DNA of 37,015 bases, taken from Halorubrum aidingense JCM 13560. GTDB lineage: Archaea > Halobacteriota > Halobacteria > Halobacteriales > Haloferacaceae. Made by a program: the position numbers and the translations under genes. The notes beneath the pieces are model-generated. The model had not been told where the DNA came from, made no database searches, and was given only the letters and a program-made list of their open reading frames with translations. This document shows, piece by piece, positions 23,306 to 31,088 of this stretch (positions are counted from its first letter, which is position 1; every line of letters starts with the position of its first letter). Where the stretch lies: positions 8,424 to 45,438 of the forward strand of contig NZ_AOJI01000033.1 of NCBI RefSeq assembly GCF_000336995.1, given 5' to 3'.

Positions 23306-23576
23306 GGGACGGTGCGGTCGTCGTCGGTCGTTTATAACCTGTTGCTGGCCCGATGCGCGCTCTCGTCGCCCCTGATCTGCACCGCACACGACCTCATACC
23401 TCCCCAGCCTCGCCGCTCGCTCGAGGCTCCCTGCGGTCGCCCACGTCGCTCGCGGCGTCCCTCGCGCGCGTCGTTCGCGGCCTGGCGGCCGCTCACGAGC
23501 GCGCGCCACCGCATGTCCTTTATAACTCACGTCGCCGCTGTCGATTCTACTTATAAGGGTCGCCGACGACGATTGC
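23300..23576. repeat. Hairpin-rich intergenic block with four TTATAA motifs (probable dispersed repeat)
   Basis: No coding gene is supported in this gap. It contains TTATAA at 23300-23305, 23332-23337, 23520-23525 and 23551-23556, flanking a GC-rich block. The block has perfect inverted repeats AGCCTCG/CGAGGCT (23406-23412 with 23422-23428) and GCGGCC/GGCCGC (23477-23482 with 23487-23492). Several phrases, such as the CCTCCCCAGCC stretch (about 23399-23409) and GCGCGCGCCACCGCATG on the other side, look like pieces of a repeat found at many intergenic sites in Halorubrum genomes. That is from memory and needs a search. It could be a MITE-like element or a structured RNA. Confidence 0.55.
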
Positions 23577-24023
23577 TCACTCCGCGAGTTCGTCGAACAC
23601 GGCGTCGACCATCTCGCCGGTGTCGGCGATGATCGCGTCCATCTCCTCGTCGTCGACCGGGAGACCGAGCAGCCGCGCGGTCTTCATGATCGAGATGTGG
23701 TAGACGACCTGCTCGCCGGGGGCCTCCTCCCAGATGACCATGTTACAGGGGAACAGTCCGCCGATCCGGCCGTCCGTCGCGTCGAGCGCCCGGTCCGCCA
23801 CCGCCGGGTTGCAGGCGCCGAGCACGTAGTAGGGGTCGCGGTCGGCGTCGACCTTCTCGTTGAGCAGCTCGGAGGGCGAGAACTCGACGGGGATGCCGAA
23901 GCCGGCGTCGAGACACACTTCGCGAACCTGCTCGATAGCCGACTCGTGATCGGTCGACAGCGTCGTCTGCGTCTCTCCGTACTCCTCGGGGTCGAGTTCG
24001 TGCGGATCGAACGGGATCACCAT
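23577..24023 (-). CDS. DUF302 family protein
   Basis: 148 residues, full length. The DUF302 fold (an alpha/beta sandwich) is recognisable by the middle segment YYVLGACNPAVADRAL and the closing FPCNMVIWEEAPGEQVVYHI. The two cysteines (GACNP and FPCNM) are conserved in many members and may bind a ligand or metal. The N-terminal 15 or so residues are acidic and the last 40 are helical. The biochemical role of DUF302 is unsettled; some members sit near redox or sulfur genes, which is not the case here. Minus-strand GCTTTTTGTG (about 24046-24055) is a TATA candidate before the ATG at 24023. Confidence 0.9.
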   Translation of the reverse strand: MVIPFDPHELDPEEYGETQTTLSTDHESAIEQVREVCLDAGFGIPVEFSPSELLNEKVDADRDPYYVLGACNPAVADRALDATDGRIGGLFPCNMVIWEEAPGEQVVYHISIMKTARLLGLPVDDEEMDAIIADTGEMVDAVFDELAE

Positions 24024-24075
24024 ACGTCAGTTCGGCGCCGACGGCACAAAAAGCCCGTGGGGGGTGACGACCGAA

Positions 24076-24366
24076 CTACTCGGTCGCGACCGGACCGCGG
24101 CCGACCAGGTCTTCGACCTCGGCGACGAACTCGCTCCGGCTCTCGAACAGCGGCACCTCGGAGTCCGCCAGCACGTCGTCGAGGGTCTGCGGTCCGTCGG
24201 GCGTCCGGATGACCGCGTCCCCCTCCTGTGCGCGCAGGTCGCTGCGTTTCGCGGGCCACGTGAGCCGGGACGCGACGCGGGCGATCGGCTCGCCCGCCAC
24301 GTCCGGCCCCTCGCCGAGCTCGACGGCCGGTTCGGCCTCCTCGGCCTCCTCCTCGTTGTCGCTCAT
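24076..24366 (-). CDS. DUF5789 family haloarchaeal protein
   Basis: 96 residues from the ATG at 24366, starting with an acidic segment (MSDNEEEAEEAEPAVELGEG) and then a compact domain with RVASRLTWPAKRSDLRAQEG, AVIRTPDGPQTLDDVL and LFESRSEFVAEVEDLV. This block order is that of the small haloarchaeal DUF5789 family, whose role is unknown. The longer frame to 24651 adds unrelated residues. A TATA candidate (minus-strand ACCATTAG, 24390-24397) precedes the start by 24-31 bases. Confidence 0.8.
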   Translation of the reverse strand: MSDNEEEAEEAEPAVELGEGPDVAGEPIARVASRLTWPAKRSDLRAQEGDAVIRTPDGPQTLDDVLADSEVPLFESRSEFVAEVEDLVGRGPVATE

Positions 24367-24465
24367 ACCCCGCGGTTCCGCTCCGGCGACACTAATGGTT
24401 TCGATGCGAACCGAGCGCGCGGCGCGACGCGCCGACGCCAGGGGCCCTGACCGCCCGCGACCACC

Positions 24466-24479
24466 CCGAAATAATTCGG
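24466..24479 (-). terminator. AT-rich hairpin after the M24 peptidase gene
   Basis: CCGAA (24466-24470) and TTCGG (24475-24479) pair around ATAA, in an otherwise featureless gap of 245 bp between the M24 peptidase stop (24612) and the DUF5789 start (24366). An AT-rich tail follows on the plus side. It is a candidate terminator or promoter-proximal element; no gene is supported in this gap. Confidence 0.35.
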
Positions 24480-24611
24480 TATCATGATTATGCAATTCAG
24501 CGGCAAGTTTCGTTCGGGGGTAGGCACACGACTCCCGTATCTGCGCGTCTGCGGCCTCCGATCGTCTGTCGGGGGCGACTGACGCGCCGGTTTTCCCGCT
24601 TCGCTTCGCGC

Positions 24612-25763
24612 TCAGCGCCAGCCTCGGTCCGTCCGATTCAGGCGTTCGCACCCGTCTTCGGTGACGACGACGAGGTCCTCGATCCGACAGCCGAAGCGCC
24701 CGTCGAGGTAGACTCCCGGCTCCACGGAGAACACCATCCCCGGTTCGAGTTCGCGGTCGTTGCCCGCGACGATGTACGGCTCCTCGTGGACGTCGAGCCC
24801 GACGCCGTGGCCCGTTCGGTGAATGAACGCGTCGCCGTACCCCGCCGCCTCGATCCGCTCCCGCGCGGCGCGGTCGATCGCCTCTGCGGTCGCGCCCGGC
24901 TCCACGGCGTCGATCGCGGCCGCCTGCGCCTCGCGTACGGCCTCGTGAACGCGCTCGTACTCGGTCGGCGGGTCGCCGTCGAAGACGAGCGTCCGCGTCT
25001 GGTCGGACGGGTAGCCGTCGACGCGCGCCCCGAAGTCCAGGACGACGGGCTCGCCGCTTCGGATCTCGCGGTCGCCGTGGCCGTGGTGCGGTTTCGCCCC
25101 GTTCGGCCCCGACCCCACGATCGTCCCGAACGAGACGCCGTCGCCGCCGTGCGCCGCGAGCCGCTCACCGATCCGGTCCGCGAGTTCGCGCTCCGTCATC
25201 CCGACGGCGTCGGCGCCGAGGTCGCGGAGATCGCTCACGACCGCGTCCGCCGCCGCGCCCGCCGCGCGCATCGCCGCGAGCTCGCTGCTGTCCTTCCGGA
25301 CTCGGAGGTCGGCGAGGACCTCGCTCGCGAGCCCCCACGTCGCGTCCGGGGCCGCCGATCGCAGGTCCTGCGTGAACGTCGCCCACATCGTGTCGTCGAC
25401 GAGGAGCCGCCCCTCGCGCAGCCCGAGCTCGTCGAGGAGGTCGCGGACGGCCGCGATCGGGTCGTCGCCGTCGGCCCACGTTCGCACGTCGGCGACGCTC
25501 GTCTCCTCGCGAACCTGCGTCTCGTACAGCGCGGGCACGAGCAGGGTCGGGTCGGTGCGCCCTCGGTCCGCCGCCGGCACGGCGAGCAGGAAGTGTCGCT
25601 CTCCCGGCTCCTCGTCGAACCCGGTCAGGTACTGGAGGTTCCGGCTCGGAAAACAGATCAGCCCCGCGGCGTCCGCCTCGTCGAGCCGCGCCGCCGCGCG
25701 GTCGCGGCGCTCGGCGTGAACGTCCCGCGAGTCCCGCCCGTCGCCGTCGGTGGTCTCGGCCAT
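24612..25763 (-). CDS. M24 family metallopeptidase (Xaa-Pro aminopeptidase-like)
   Basis: 383 residues. The N-terminal creatinase-like domain (about 20-150) contains GLICFPSRNLQYLTGF. The C-terminal pita-bread catalytic domain carries all five metal ligands: D243 (VVLDFGA), D254 (YPSDQTRT), H319 (HRTGHGVGLDVH), E348 (FSVEPGVYL) and E362 (CRIEDLVVV). The fold and motif order match prolidases and Xaa-Pro aminopeptidases, which release N-terminal residues ahead of proline in the cytoplasm. Di- versus oligopeptide preference cannot be read. A TATA-like TTATAAGC (minus strand, about 25786-25795) lies 23-32 bases before the ATG at 25763. Confidence 0.93.
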   Translation of the reverse strand: MAETTDGDGRDSRDVHAERRDRAAARLDEADAAGLICFPSRNLQYLTGFDEEPGERHFLLAVPAADRGRTDPTLLVPALYETQVREETSVADVRTWADGDDPIAAVRDLLDELGLREGRLLVDDTMWATFTQDLRSAAPDATWGLASEVLADLRVRKDSSELAAMRAAGAAADAVVSDLRDLGADAVGMTERELADRIGERLAAHGGDGVSFGTIVGSGPNGAKPHHGHGDREIRSGEPVVLDFGARVDGYPSDQTRTLVFDGDPPTEYERVHEAVREAQAAAIDAVEPGATAEAIDRAARERIEAAGYGDAFIHRTGHGVGLDVHEEPYIVAGNDRELEPGMVFSVEPGVYLDGRFGCRIEDLVVVTEDGCERLNRTDRGWR

Positions 25764-25859
25764 GCGTGCGTTCGGCGCGGCGTTCGCTTATAAGCAAGGG
25801 CTCGTTGCAGGGGCGGTATGCGACTCATAACCATATGGGTCGTACCGGTATCGGGAACC

Positions 25860-26000
25860 ATGAGCATCGAGAACGCGTCGACGTTCGACTGTCCGGAGTG
25901 TGACGTGATCGCCCCCTCGGCGTCCGTGCCGTACGACGCCCTCGGCTACGCCGTCTGTCCCTCTTGCGCCTACTCCGCGACGCCGACCGACGACCGCTAG
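25860..26000 (+). CDS. 46-residue zinc-ribbon microprotein
   Basis: From the ATG at 25860 (MSIENASTFDCPECDVIAPS). Two CPxC pairs (CPEC and CPSC) about 24 residues apart make a single zinc ribbon; little else is present. An in-frame ATG at 25818 would add 14 residues; the AT-rich CATAACCATATGG (about 25825-25837), 23-35 bases before 25860, is a TATA candidate that supports the short start. Haloarchaea encode many such small zinc-finger proteins, some affecting growth or biofilm formation, but I cannot assign a role. Confidence 0.72.
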   Translation: MSIENASTFDCPECDVIAPSASVPYDALGYAVCPSCAYSATPTDDR

Positions 26001-26084
26001 ACCGCGGCTCGACCCCCTCGTCGACCGCGGAGCCGATCACCCGCGAACCGCGTCGCTTTAGCCCCGCCGCGGACCTCATCGGGT

Positions 26085-26315
26085 ATGAGCTGGTCACTCG
26101 GACGCGAGGACGACGTTATCACCGAATGGAACCGATCGGACGGCTACGCGACGGTTCGAGTCCGCGAGCGGAGCGACGGCGGGTTCGTCGTCCGCCTCGA
26201 CGTGATGGAACAGGCCGAAGACGAGTCGACCTACGAGCGCGAGCGGTTCGACGACCGCGAGGCGGCGCTCGACCGCGCCGCGGCGTGGCGAGACGAGCGC
26301 GACCTCGACGACTGA
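26085..26315 (+). CDS. Small conserved haloarchaeal protein, unknown
   Basis: 76 residues. MSWSLGREDDVITEW leads into a beta-rich core (YATVRVRERSDGGFVVRLDV) and a C-terminal helix (DDREAALDRAAAWRDERDLD). This strand-then-helix layout is common in small haloarchaeal conserved proteins. Its stop lies 4 bp from the stop of tiaS on the other strand. No function is inferable. Confidence 0.72.
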   Translation: MSWSLGREDDVITEWNRSDGYATVRVRERSDGGFVVRLDVMEQAEDESTYERERFDDREAALDRAAAWRDERDLDD

Positions 26316-26319
26316 CCCG

Positions 26320-27762
26320 CTATCGCTCCGGGTGGATCGGCGCGTCGAACCCACCTCGAATCAGTGGCTTCGCGACGTGGCGCCGAGCGCTCGGCGGCAC
26401 CTCGTACCAGCCGACCTCCAGATCGCGGTCGATTTTGCGGTCGACCTTCCCCGGCGCGGCCGTGCCGCAGTCCCGACAGCGGTAGCCCTGCCCCTTCCCC
26501 GCCGAGGACATCGATCGGTCGCAATCGGGACACCGCGGCACCGCCGGCTCCGTTCGCACGAGGTCGTTCACGGCGAACTTCTCCAGTTTGAGCGTCGACC
26601 GAGGGCCGTCTCCGACCTCGCGCACCTCGTGTTCCCCACACAGCGTCACCCGATCGCCGGGTCGGAGCGCCCGGACGCGGTCGCGAAACCGGCCCGTCGG
26701 CTTAAAGGCGAGACAGCGGAGTCGAGCGCCGACTCCGTCGGTCTCGGAGCCCGTCGGTTCGCCGCCGCCGGAGCCCGACTCCGCGACGTCGACGTGGACG
26801 TGACCCCCCCGTTTCGTCTCGGGCGCGCTCGCGACGACGCCGTCGACGCGGTACCCCGCCCCGTCCCGGAGGTCGCCGATCGCCCCCGGTGCGAGGTGGG
26901 CGTCTGTGCCCTGGTTCGTCAGGAACGTCGCGGCGCGCTCAACGGGTTCGCTCGCGATCGCTTCGGCGACCGCCCGGCACGCGCTCGCGTCGTCGCCGCG
27001 GATCCCGTGGAGGATCGGTCCGGGCGCGTTGGGGACGCAGACGGGCGCGCCGGTCCCGCGATCCACCGTGTCCCAGACGACCGGGTACCCCTCGTCGGCG
27101 GCGGCGAAGAGGCTCTCGACGTCGACGTCTCGCGGGGTCCCACAGCGGTCCAGATCGCGGTAAGAGATGCGCTCGACCGTCCAGTCGCCGAACGCCGCCG
27201 GGGCGCCGATCGCCGCGAGCGCGCCGATCCGGCCGCGCCCTTCGACGGCGTCGGCGGCGGTGTCTCCGCCCGTTCCGAAGGCGGCGTGCCGAAACCCGTG
27301 TGCCTCGGCGAGCGCGAGCGCCTCGTCGAGCGAGAGCCGGTGGCGGAGTGCGCGTCGGGCGAAGTCGCCCACGTCGTCGGGGATCGACGGACATCCGCGG
27401 CCCGCGTCGCCCGCCGGACCGAACGAGTCGCCGACGCCAGCTCTCGCGACGTCAGCCTCACCGACGCCGCCCTCGGCGACGACGACGCCGGGGGAGGTCC
27501 GCGGGTCGTCGGTCGCGGCGAACTCTTCGACGGTCTCGGCCGCGAGGTCGAACGCCGTTGCGGCGTCGACGCCGTCGACGTGTAACGCGACGGCGGCGTT
27601 GCCCCGGGTCTTGTGTTTCACCGCCGGGTTGAGGCGGACGAGGAGCCGCCGACGGACCCGACCGCCGGCGGCGTCGAGTCGCTCCGCGAGGCGCGCGCCG
27701 ACGTACGTCGTGCACATCCCCCGATCGCGGGAATCGGTGTCGTCGACGGCGATGATGACCAT
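26320..27762 (-). CDS. tiaS: tRNA(Ile2) 2-agmatinylcytidine synthetase
   Basis: 480 residues from the ATG at 27762 ([20 protein letters not shown]). TiaS attaches agmatine to C34 of tRNA-Ile(CAU) using ATP, letting it read AUA codons; this is the archaeal counterpart of bacterial lysidine synthesis and is essential where studied. Visible domains are the N-terminal kinase-like region with AVDDTDS, a middle FLVR-type segment ([16 protein letters not shown]), an OB-like region ([17 protein letters not shown]), and a C-terminal zinc ribbon (CPDC and CRDC). The length fits the family after allowing for low-complexity haloarchaeal insertions such as [13 protein letters not shown]. The hairpin GAGGG-TTTCG-CCCTC (27767-27781) lies just upstream. 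Confidence 0.95.
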   Translation of the reverse strand: MVIIAVDDTDSRDRGMCTTYVGARLAERLDAAGGRVRRRLLVRLNPAVKHKTRGNAAVALHVDGVDAATAFDLAAETVEEFAATDDPRTSPGVVVAEGGVGEADVARAGVGDSFGPAGDAGRGCPSIPDDVGDFARRALRHRLSLDEALALAEAHGFRHAAFGTGGDTAADAVEGRGRIGALAAIGAPAAFGDWTVERISYRDLDRCGTPRDVDVESLFAAADEGYPVVWDTVDRGTGAPVCVPNAPGPILHGIRGDDASACRAVAEAIASEPVERAATFLTNQGTDAHLAPGAIGDLRDGAGYRVDGVVASAPETKRGGHVHVDVAESGSGGGEPTGSETDGVGARLRCLAFKPTGRFRDRVRALRPGDRVTLCGEHEVREVGDGPRSTLKLEKFAVNDLVRTEPAVPRCPDCDRSMSSAGKGQGYRCRDCGTAAPGKVDRKIDRDLEVGWYEVPPSARRHVAKPLIRGGFDAPIHPER

Positions 27763-27803
27763 ACGAGAGGGTTTCGCCCTCCCGGACAAACCGGTTTCGA
27801 CGC

Positions 27804-27909
27804 GGCCGTATCGCCGCCTCGTCTGGCCGTATCGCCACCTCGTCTCCCGCATCGTCACTCCGTCTGGTCGAATCGGCGCCCCCCGTCTGGCTGCATCGCC
27901 GTTCGAGTC
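27804..27909. repeat. Five degenerate ~21-bp tandem repeats in a divergent promoter region
   Basis: Units resembling GCCGTATCGCCACCTCGTCT start at 27804, 27825, 27846, 27866 and 27889 (21, 21, 20, 23 and about 21 bases). All share CGTCT at the unit end except the last. They lie between tiaS and the COG1395 gene, which are transcribed away from each other. Repeats of two helical turns could bind a multimeric regulator; a neutral minisatellite is the alternative. Confidence 0.65.
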
Positions 27910-27960
27910 GACGAAACCGCAAGCGGGCGGCGTCGTTACTCGCGTACAGCCGACACAACG

Positions 27961-27968
27961 CATATATA
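27961..27968 (+). promoter_or_regulatory. TATA box of the COG1395-type regulator gene
   Basis: CATATATA at 27961-27968 lies 23-30 bases before the ATG at 27991. Confidence 0.65.
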
Positions 27969-27990
27969 CGGCGAACCGCTTCTTTCGGGT

Positions 27991-28962
27991 ATGTCTCGGA
28001 CTGCGCTGATCGAAAACGTCACCGCGATGCTGGAAGACGCGGGATTCCTCGTCAGCGAGCGGTGTGCGGTCCGGCCCAAGAGCTTCGACGTGGCGGCCCG
28101 ACGCGGTGAGGACCTCGTCCTCCTGAAGATTCTCGGCAACGTCGACGCGCTCGACTCCGAGACCGGCGCGGAGATGCGCCGGCTCGGGGAGTACTTGCAG
28201 GCGACGCCGATGGTGATCGGGATCCGAACCCGGGACGAGGAGCTGAAACCCGGCGTCGTCTACTTCAGACACGGCGTCCCGGTGATCAACCCCGACACGG
28301 GATACGACCTGTTCGTCGAGGAGATGCCGCCGCTCATCTACGCGGCCCCCGGCGGACTCTACGTCAGCCTCGACGGCGACCTCCTCGCCGACGAGCGCGA
28401 GGAGCGCGGCTGGTCGCTCGGTCGGCTCGCGACCGAACTCGGCGTCTCCCGGCGCACCGTCTCGAAGTACGAGGACGGGATGAACGCCTCCATCGAGGTC
28501 GCGATCCAACTGGAAGAGCTGTTCAACGAGCCGTTCTCTAGTCCCGTCAACGTGCTCAACGGTGCCGACGGCGTCCGCGACGCGGACCCGACGCCCTCCG
28601 CGCCCGCGACCGACCCCGACGACGAGCACGTCGTTCACGTGCTCACGAACGCGGGCTTTACCGTCCACCCGACCGCCCGCGCCCCCTTCAAAGCCGTCTC
28701 CGAGGACGAGGGGAGCGCCGTGACGCGAGTGCTCACCGGTCACTCCGCGTTCACGCCCGCCGCGGAGAAGCGCGCGCGGATCATGTCCTCGATCGGCGAA
28801 GTGGCACGCACCCGATCCGTCTACTTCACCGAGGAGGACGAGGGCCGCGACTCGGTCGACGGGACCGCCTTGGTCTCCTGTGCGGAACTCGCCGACATCT
28901 CCGATCCAGAGGAGATCCGCGACCTGATCCGCGACCGCGCGGAAGCGCCCTCGGAGGCCTGA
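27991..28962 (+). CDS. HTH transcriptional regulator (COG1395 type)
   Basis: 323 residues from the ATG at 27991; the open frame extends to 27613 but crosses the repeat and the TATA box. The N-terminal about 125 residues ([20 protein letters not shown], then [20 protein letters not shown]) look like a degenerate endonuclease-like alpha/beta domain. An XRE-type HTH follows at about 135-185 ([20 protein letters not shown]). The C-terminal domain (about 210-323) may be a ligand or dimer module. The same order is found in the archaea-wide putative regulator family COG1395, with no known target. A dual role in DNA binding is inferred. Confidence 0.88.
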   Translation: MSRTALIENVTAMLEDAGFLVSERCAVRPKSFDVAARRGEDLVLLKILGNVDALDSETGAEMRRLGEYLQATPMVIGIRTRDEELKPGVVYFRHGVPVINPDTGYDLFVEEMPPLIYAAPGGLYVSLDGDLLADEREERGWSLGRLATELGVSRRTVSKYEDGMNASIEVAIQLEELFNEPFSSPVNVLNGADGVRDADPTPSAPATDPDDEHVVHVLTNAGFTVHPTARAPFKAVSEDEGSAVTRVLTGHSAFTPAAEKRARIMSSIGEVARTRSVYFTEEDEGRDSVDGTALVSCAELADISDPEEIRDLIRDRAEAPSEA

Positions 28963-28972
28963 AGCGCGCTCT

Positions 28973-29010
28973 GCCAGCTAAAACGTTCTCGGCCAGCTGA
29001 AACGCTCTCG
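28973..29010 (+). repeat. 19-bp tandem duplication between convergent genes
   Basis: GCCAGCTAAAACGTTCTCG (28973-28991) is followed directly by GCCAGCTGAAACGCTCTCG (28992-29010), two mismatches in 19. It lies between the stops of the COG1395 gene and the MinD-like gene. It may serve bidirectional termination or be a slippage product. Confidence 0.8.
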
Positions 29011-29033
29011 ACAGTCTGAGCCGCCCTAGGGGT

Positions 29034-30575
29034 CTACCGACCGAGCAGCCGACTGAAGAACCCGCCTTTGTTTTCGTCGTCGGTCGCTTCGTCCGCGCTC
29101 TGGCCGTCGCTTTCGTCGTCGCTTTCGGAGCGGGCGGTGTTCATGATCCCGGTGTCGTCGTCGCGGAACGGCACGCTCCCGGCCAGTTCGTCGTCGATAT
29201 CGTCACCGTCGCTCTCCTTGGTCTCGCTGTCGTCGCCGCCGCTGTCCTCGGTCTCGCCGTGCTCGCTCTCGTCGACTGCGTCGCCCACCTCGGCGTCGCG
29301 TCGCGCCGCGACCTCGTCTGCGTCCGCGATCGGGTCGTCTTCGCCGCCGTCGTCGAAGTCGTCGTCCACGTCTTCCTCGATCATCGCCTCGAGGTCGTCG
29401 CCGCTGACGTGCCCTTCGCCGACCACCTCAGCCTCGTCGTCGATCGCCTCGGTCTCGTCGCCGTCCGAACTTCCGGGGTCGTCCGGTTCATCCGACCTGT
29501 CCGATCCGTCCGGCTCGTCCGGTTCATCTGACTCGTCCGGTCCGTCCGAATCGGCTGATTCCACGGTCTCATCCGCCTCTTCGCCCGCCGGTACGGCGGC
29601 CTCGTCGGCGACGATGATGTCCTCTTCGCCGCCCGGCTCGCCCAGTCCGGCCTGCTCGGAGTCCGCGACGATGATGTCCTCGTCGGGTTCGTTGGATCCG
29701 TTGGACTCGTTGGACTCGTCGGTCTCGTCGCCCTCGTCGCTCTCGCGGTCTCCACTTTCGGTTTCGTTGTCGTCTCCGCACTCGGACTCTCGATCCTCGT
29801 TCTCGCTTTCGTCTGCACTGTCGCCCTCGCCCGTGTCGACGACGTCGCGCTCGCCCAGTCCGTCGCCGGCGACGTCGGCTCCCGTCAGCGCTCGCGTCAG
29901 GTCTCGGTAGGCCCTCGTCGCGGGCGAATCGGGCGCGAACAGCGGGAGCGGCTCGGTCGCGTCCGACGCGCTCACGACCGATTCGTCCTCCGGGATCCGT
30001 CCGAGGACGGTCGCGTCGAGCAGTTCGGACGCGAGGTCGTCGTCGCCCTCGCCGTCGCCGCTCACTCGGGTGATCGCCGCTCCCGCGACGGTTCCGCCGA
30101 GCCGCTCGGTCAGCTGTCGGGTCTTCTCGGTGTCGCCGAGGGAGCTTCGCTCGGCCGTCGAGACGAGCAGCGTCTCGTCCGCGATCCCGAGGGGGAGCGT
30201 GGAGTCGTGTGACAGTCCCGCGCCGGCGTCGATGAACACGTAGTCTGCGTCTGAGACGGCCGCAACGACGTCTTTGAGTCCGGAGGGATCGGCGGCCGCG
30301 TACGCGTCCAAATCCGCCGCGCCCGGGACGACGCGGAGCCCGACAGGGCCCCCGTGGACCGCGTCGAGCGGGTCGGCCGTCCCGGCGAGGACGTCGTGGA
30401 TCGTGGTCTCGCCGGGCGTCACGCCGACGGCGCCCGCGAGGTTCGCCATGCCGATGTCGGCGTCGATCGCGACGACGTCGGCGCCCGACTCGGCCAGAAT
30501 CGTCGCGATCGCCGCGGTCGTGGTGGTCTTCCCGACGCCACCCTTCGCCGACGCGACCGCATACACCGTTGCCAT
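29034..30575 (-). CDS. MinD/ParA-family ATPase with long acidic tail and C-terminal amphipathic motif
   Basis: 513 residues. Residues 1-235 are a MinD-type ATPase with the deviant Walker A KGGVGKT (11-17), switch I region AIDADIGMANLAG (36-48) and Walker B-like YVFIDAGAGL (112-121). Residues about 240-502 are a highly acidic Asp/Glu/Ser/Gly region, almost certainly disordered, with two copies of EDIIVAD (299-305 and 318-324). The last residues, KGGFFSRLLGR, resemble the C-terminal membrane-targeting helix of bacterial MinD. Haloarchaeal MinD paralogues with long tails influence placement of surface or polar structures rather than division; the exact paralogue is not assigned here. The TATA candidate is minus-strand CATTTAAG (30600-30607), 25-32 bases before the ATG at 30575. 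Confidence 0.9.
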   Translation of the reverse strand: MATVYAVASAKGGVGKTTTTAAIATILAESGADVVAIDADIGMANLAGAVGVTPGETTIHDVLAGTADPLDAVHGGPVGLRVVPGAADLDAYAAADPSGLKDVVAAVSDADYVFIDAGAGLSHDSTLPLGIADETLLVSTAERSSLGDTEKTRQLTERLGGTVAGAAITRVSGDGEGDDDLASELLDATVLGRIPEDESVVSASDATEPLPLFAPDSPATRAYRDLTRALTGADVAGDGLGERDVVDTGEGDSADESENEDRESECGDDNETESGDRESDEGDETDESNESNGSNEPDEDIIVADSEQAGLGEPGGEEDIIVADEAAVPAGEEADETVESADSDGPDESDEPDEPDGSDRSDEPDDPGSSDGDETEAIDDEAEVVGEGHVSGDDLEAMIEEDVDDDFDDGGEDDPIADADEVAARRDAEVGDAVDESEHGETEDSGGDDSETKESDGDDIDDELAGSVPFRDDDTGIMNTARSESDDESDGQSADEATDDENKGGFFSRLLGR

Positions 30576-30693
30576 ACGGTGAGGGTCCGTCGACTGGTAC
30601 TTAAATGTAGGCGGCAGCGCGCTGTTCCGCCGGGACTGTCGGGTCCGATCCCGGCCGCGATCGGCTGTGAACCCCGCGCATTTTCGCAAACAC

Positions 30694-30700
30694 CTTATAC
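30694..30700 (+). promoter_or_regulatory. TATA-like element of the ATP synthase operon
   Basis: CTTATAC at 30694-30700 lies 32-38 bases before the first ATG (30732), allowing a short leader. It is preceded by an AT-richer stretch (CATTTTCGCAAACAC) that may hold the BRE. Confidence 0.55.
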
Positions 30701-30731
30701 GTCGCTTGTGGAGTTTCAGGCGATTAGTAGT

Positions 30732-31088
30732 ATGGCGAGACCAGAGGTGCTCGACCGGATCAAGCAGGCTGAAACGGAGGCGGACGAGATCATCGCGGAG
30801 GCGGAATCGGACGCCGACGAGCGCCTCGCCGAGGCTCGAACCCGCGCGGAGGAGATCCGCGCGGAGGCCGAGGAAGAGGCGGACTCCGAGGCCGACGAGC
30901 GGCTGGAGGCGGCCCGCGAGGATATCGAGGAACGCCGTGCGGAGATCCTCGAATCGGGTCGTGCCGACCGCGACGAGCTCGAACGCGAGGCCCGTGAGCG
31001 CGTGGAATCGGCCGTCGACTACGCAGTCGAACGGTTCGAGGAAGCGGTGAACCAACAAGCCGAGGAGGCGGTGGATGCTCAGGCCTGA
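30732..31088 (+). CDS. atpH: A-type ATP synthase subunit H
   Basis: 118 residues, almost entirely one long alpha-helical coiled coil rich in Ala, Glu and Arg (ADEIIAEAESDADERLAEAR). Subunit H pairs with subunit E to form the peripheral stalks that stop the catalytic head rotating. First gene of the operon; its end overlaps the start of atpI by 14 bp. The assignment rests on position, size and coiled-coil pattern, all of which fit AhaH. Confidence 0.93.
   Translation: MARPEVLDRIKQAETEADEIIAEAESDADERLAEARTRAEEIRAEAEEEADSEADERLEAAREDIEERRAEILESGRADRDELEREARERVESAVDYAVERFEEAVNQQAEEAVDAQA

Noticed and set aside
24484..24582. Short plus-strand ORF starting MIMQFSGKFRSG in the gap after the M24 gene
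   Set aside because: Only about 32 codons, no convincing promoter spacing and no similarity; it could be chance in an AT-rich patch.
27804..27909. Five repeats considered as a CRISPR array
   Set aside because: The units are about 21 bp, degenerate and directly adjacent, with no unique spacers and no cas genes in the window.
29068..29910. 280-residue serine-rich plus-strand frame
   Set aside because: It is antisense to the acidic tail of the MinD-like protein; GAC/GAG-rich coding reads as TCG/TCC on the other strand, giving false polyserine.
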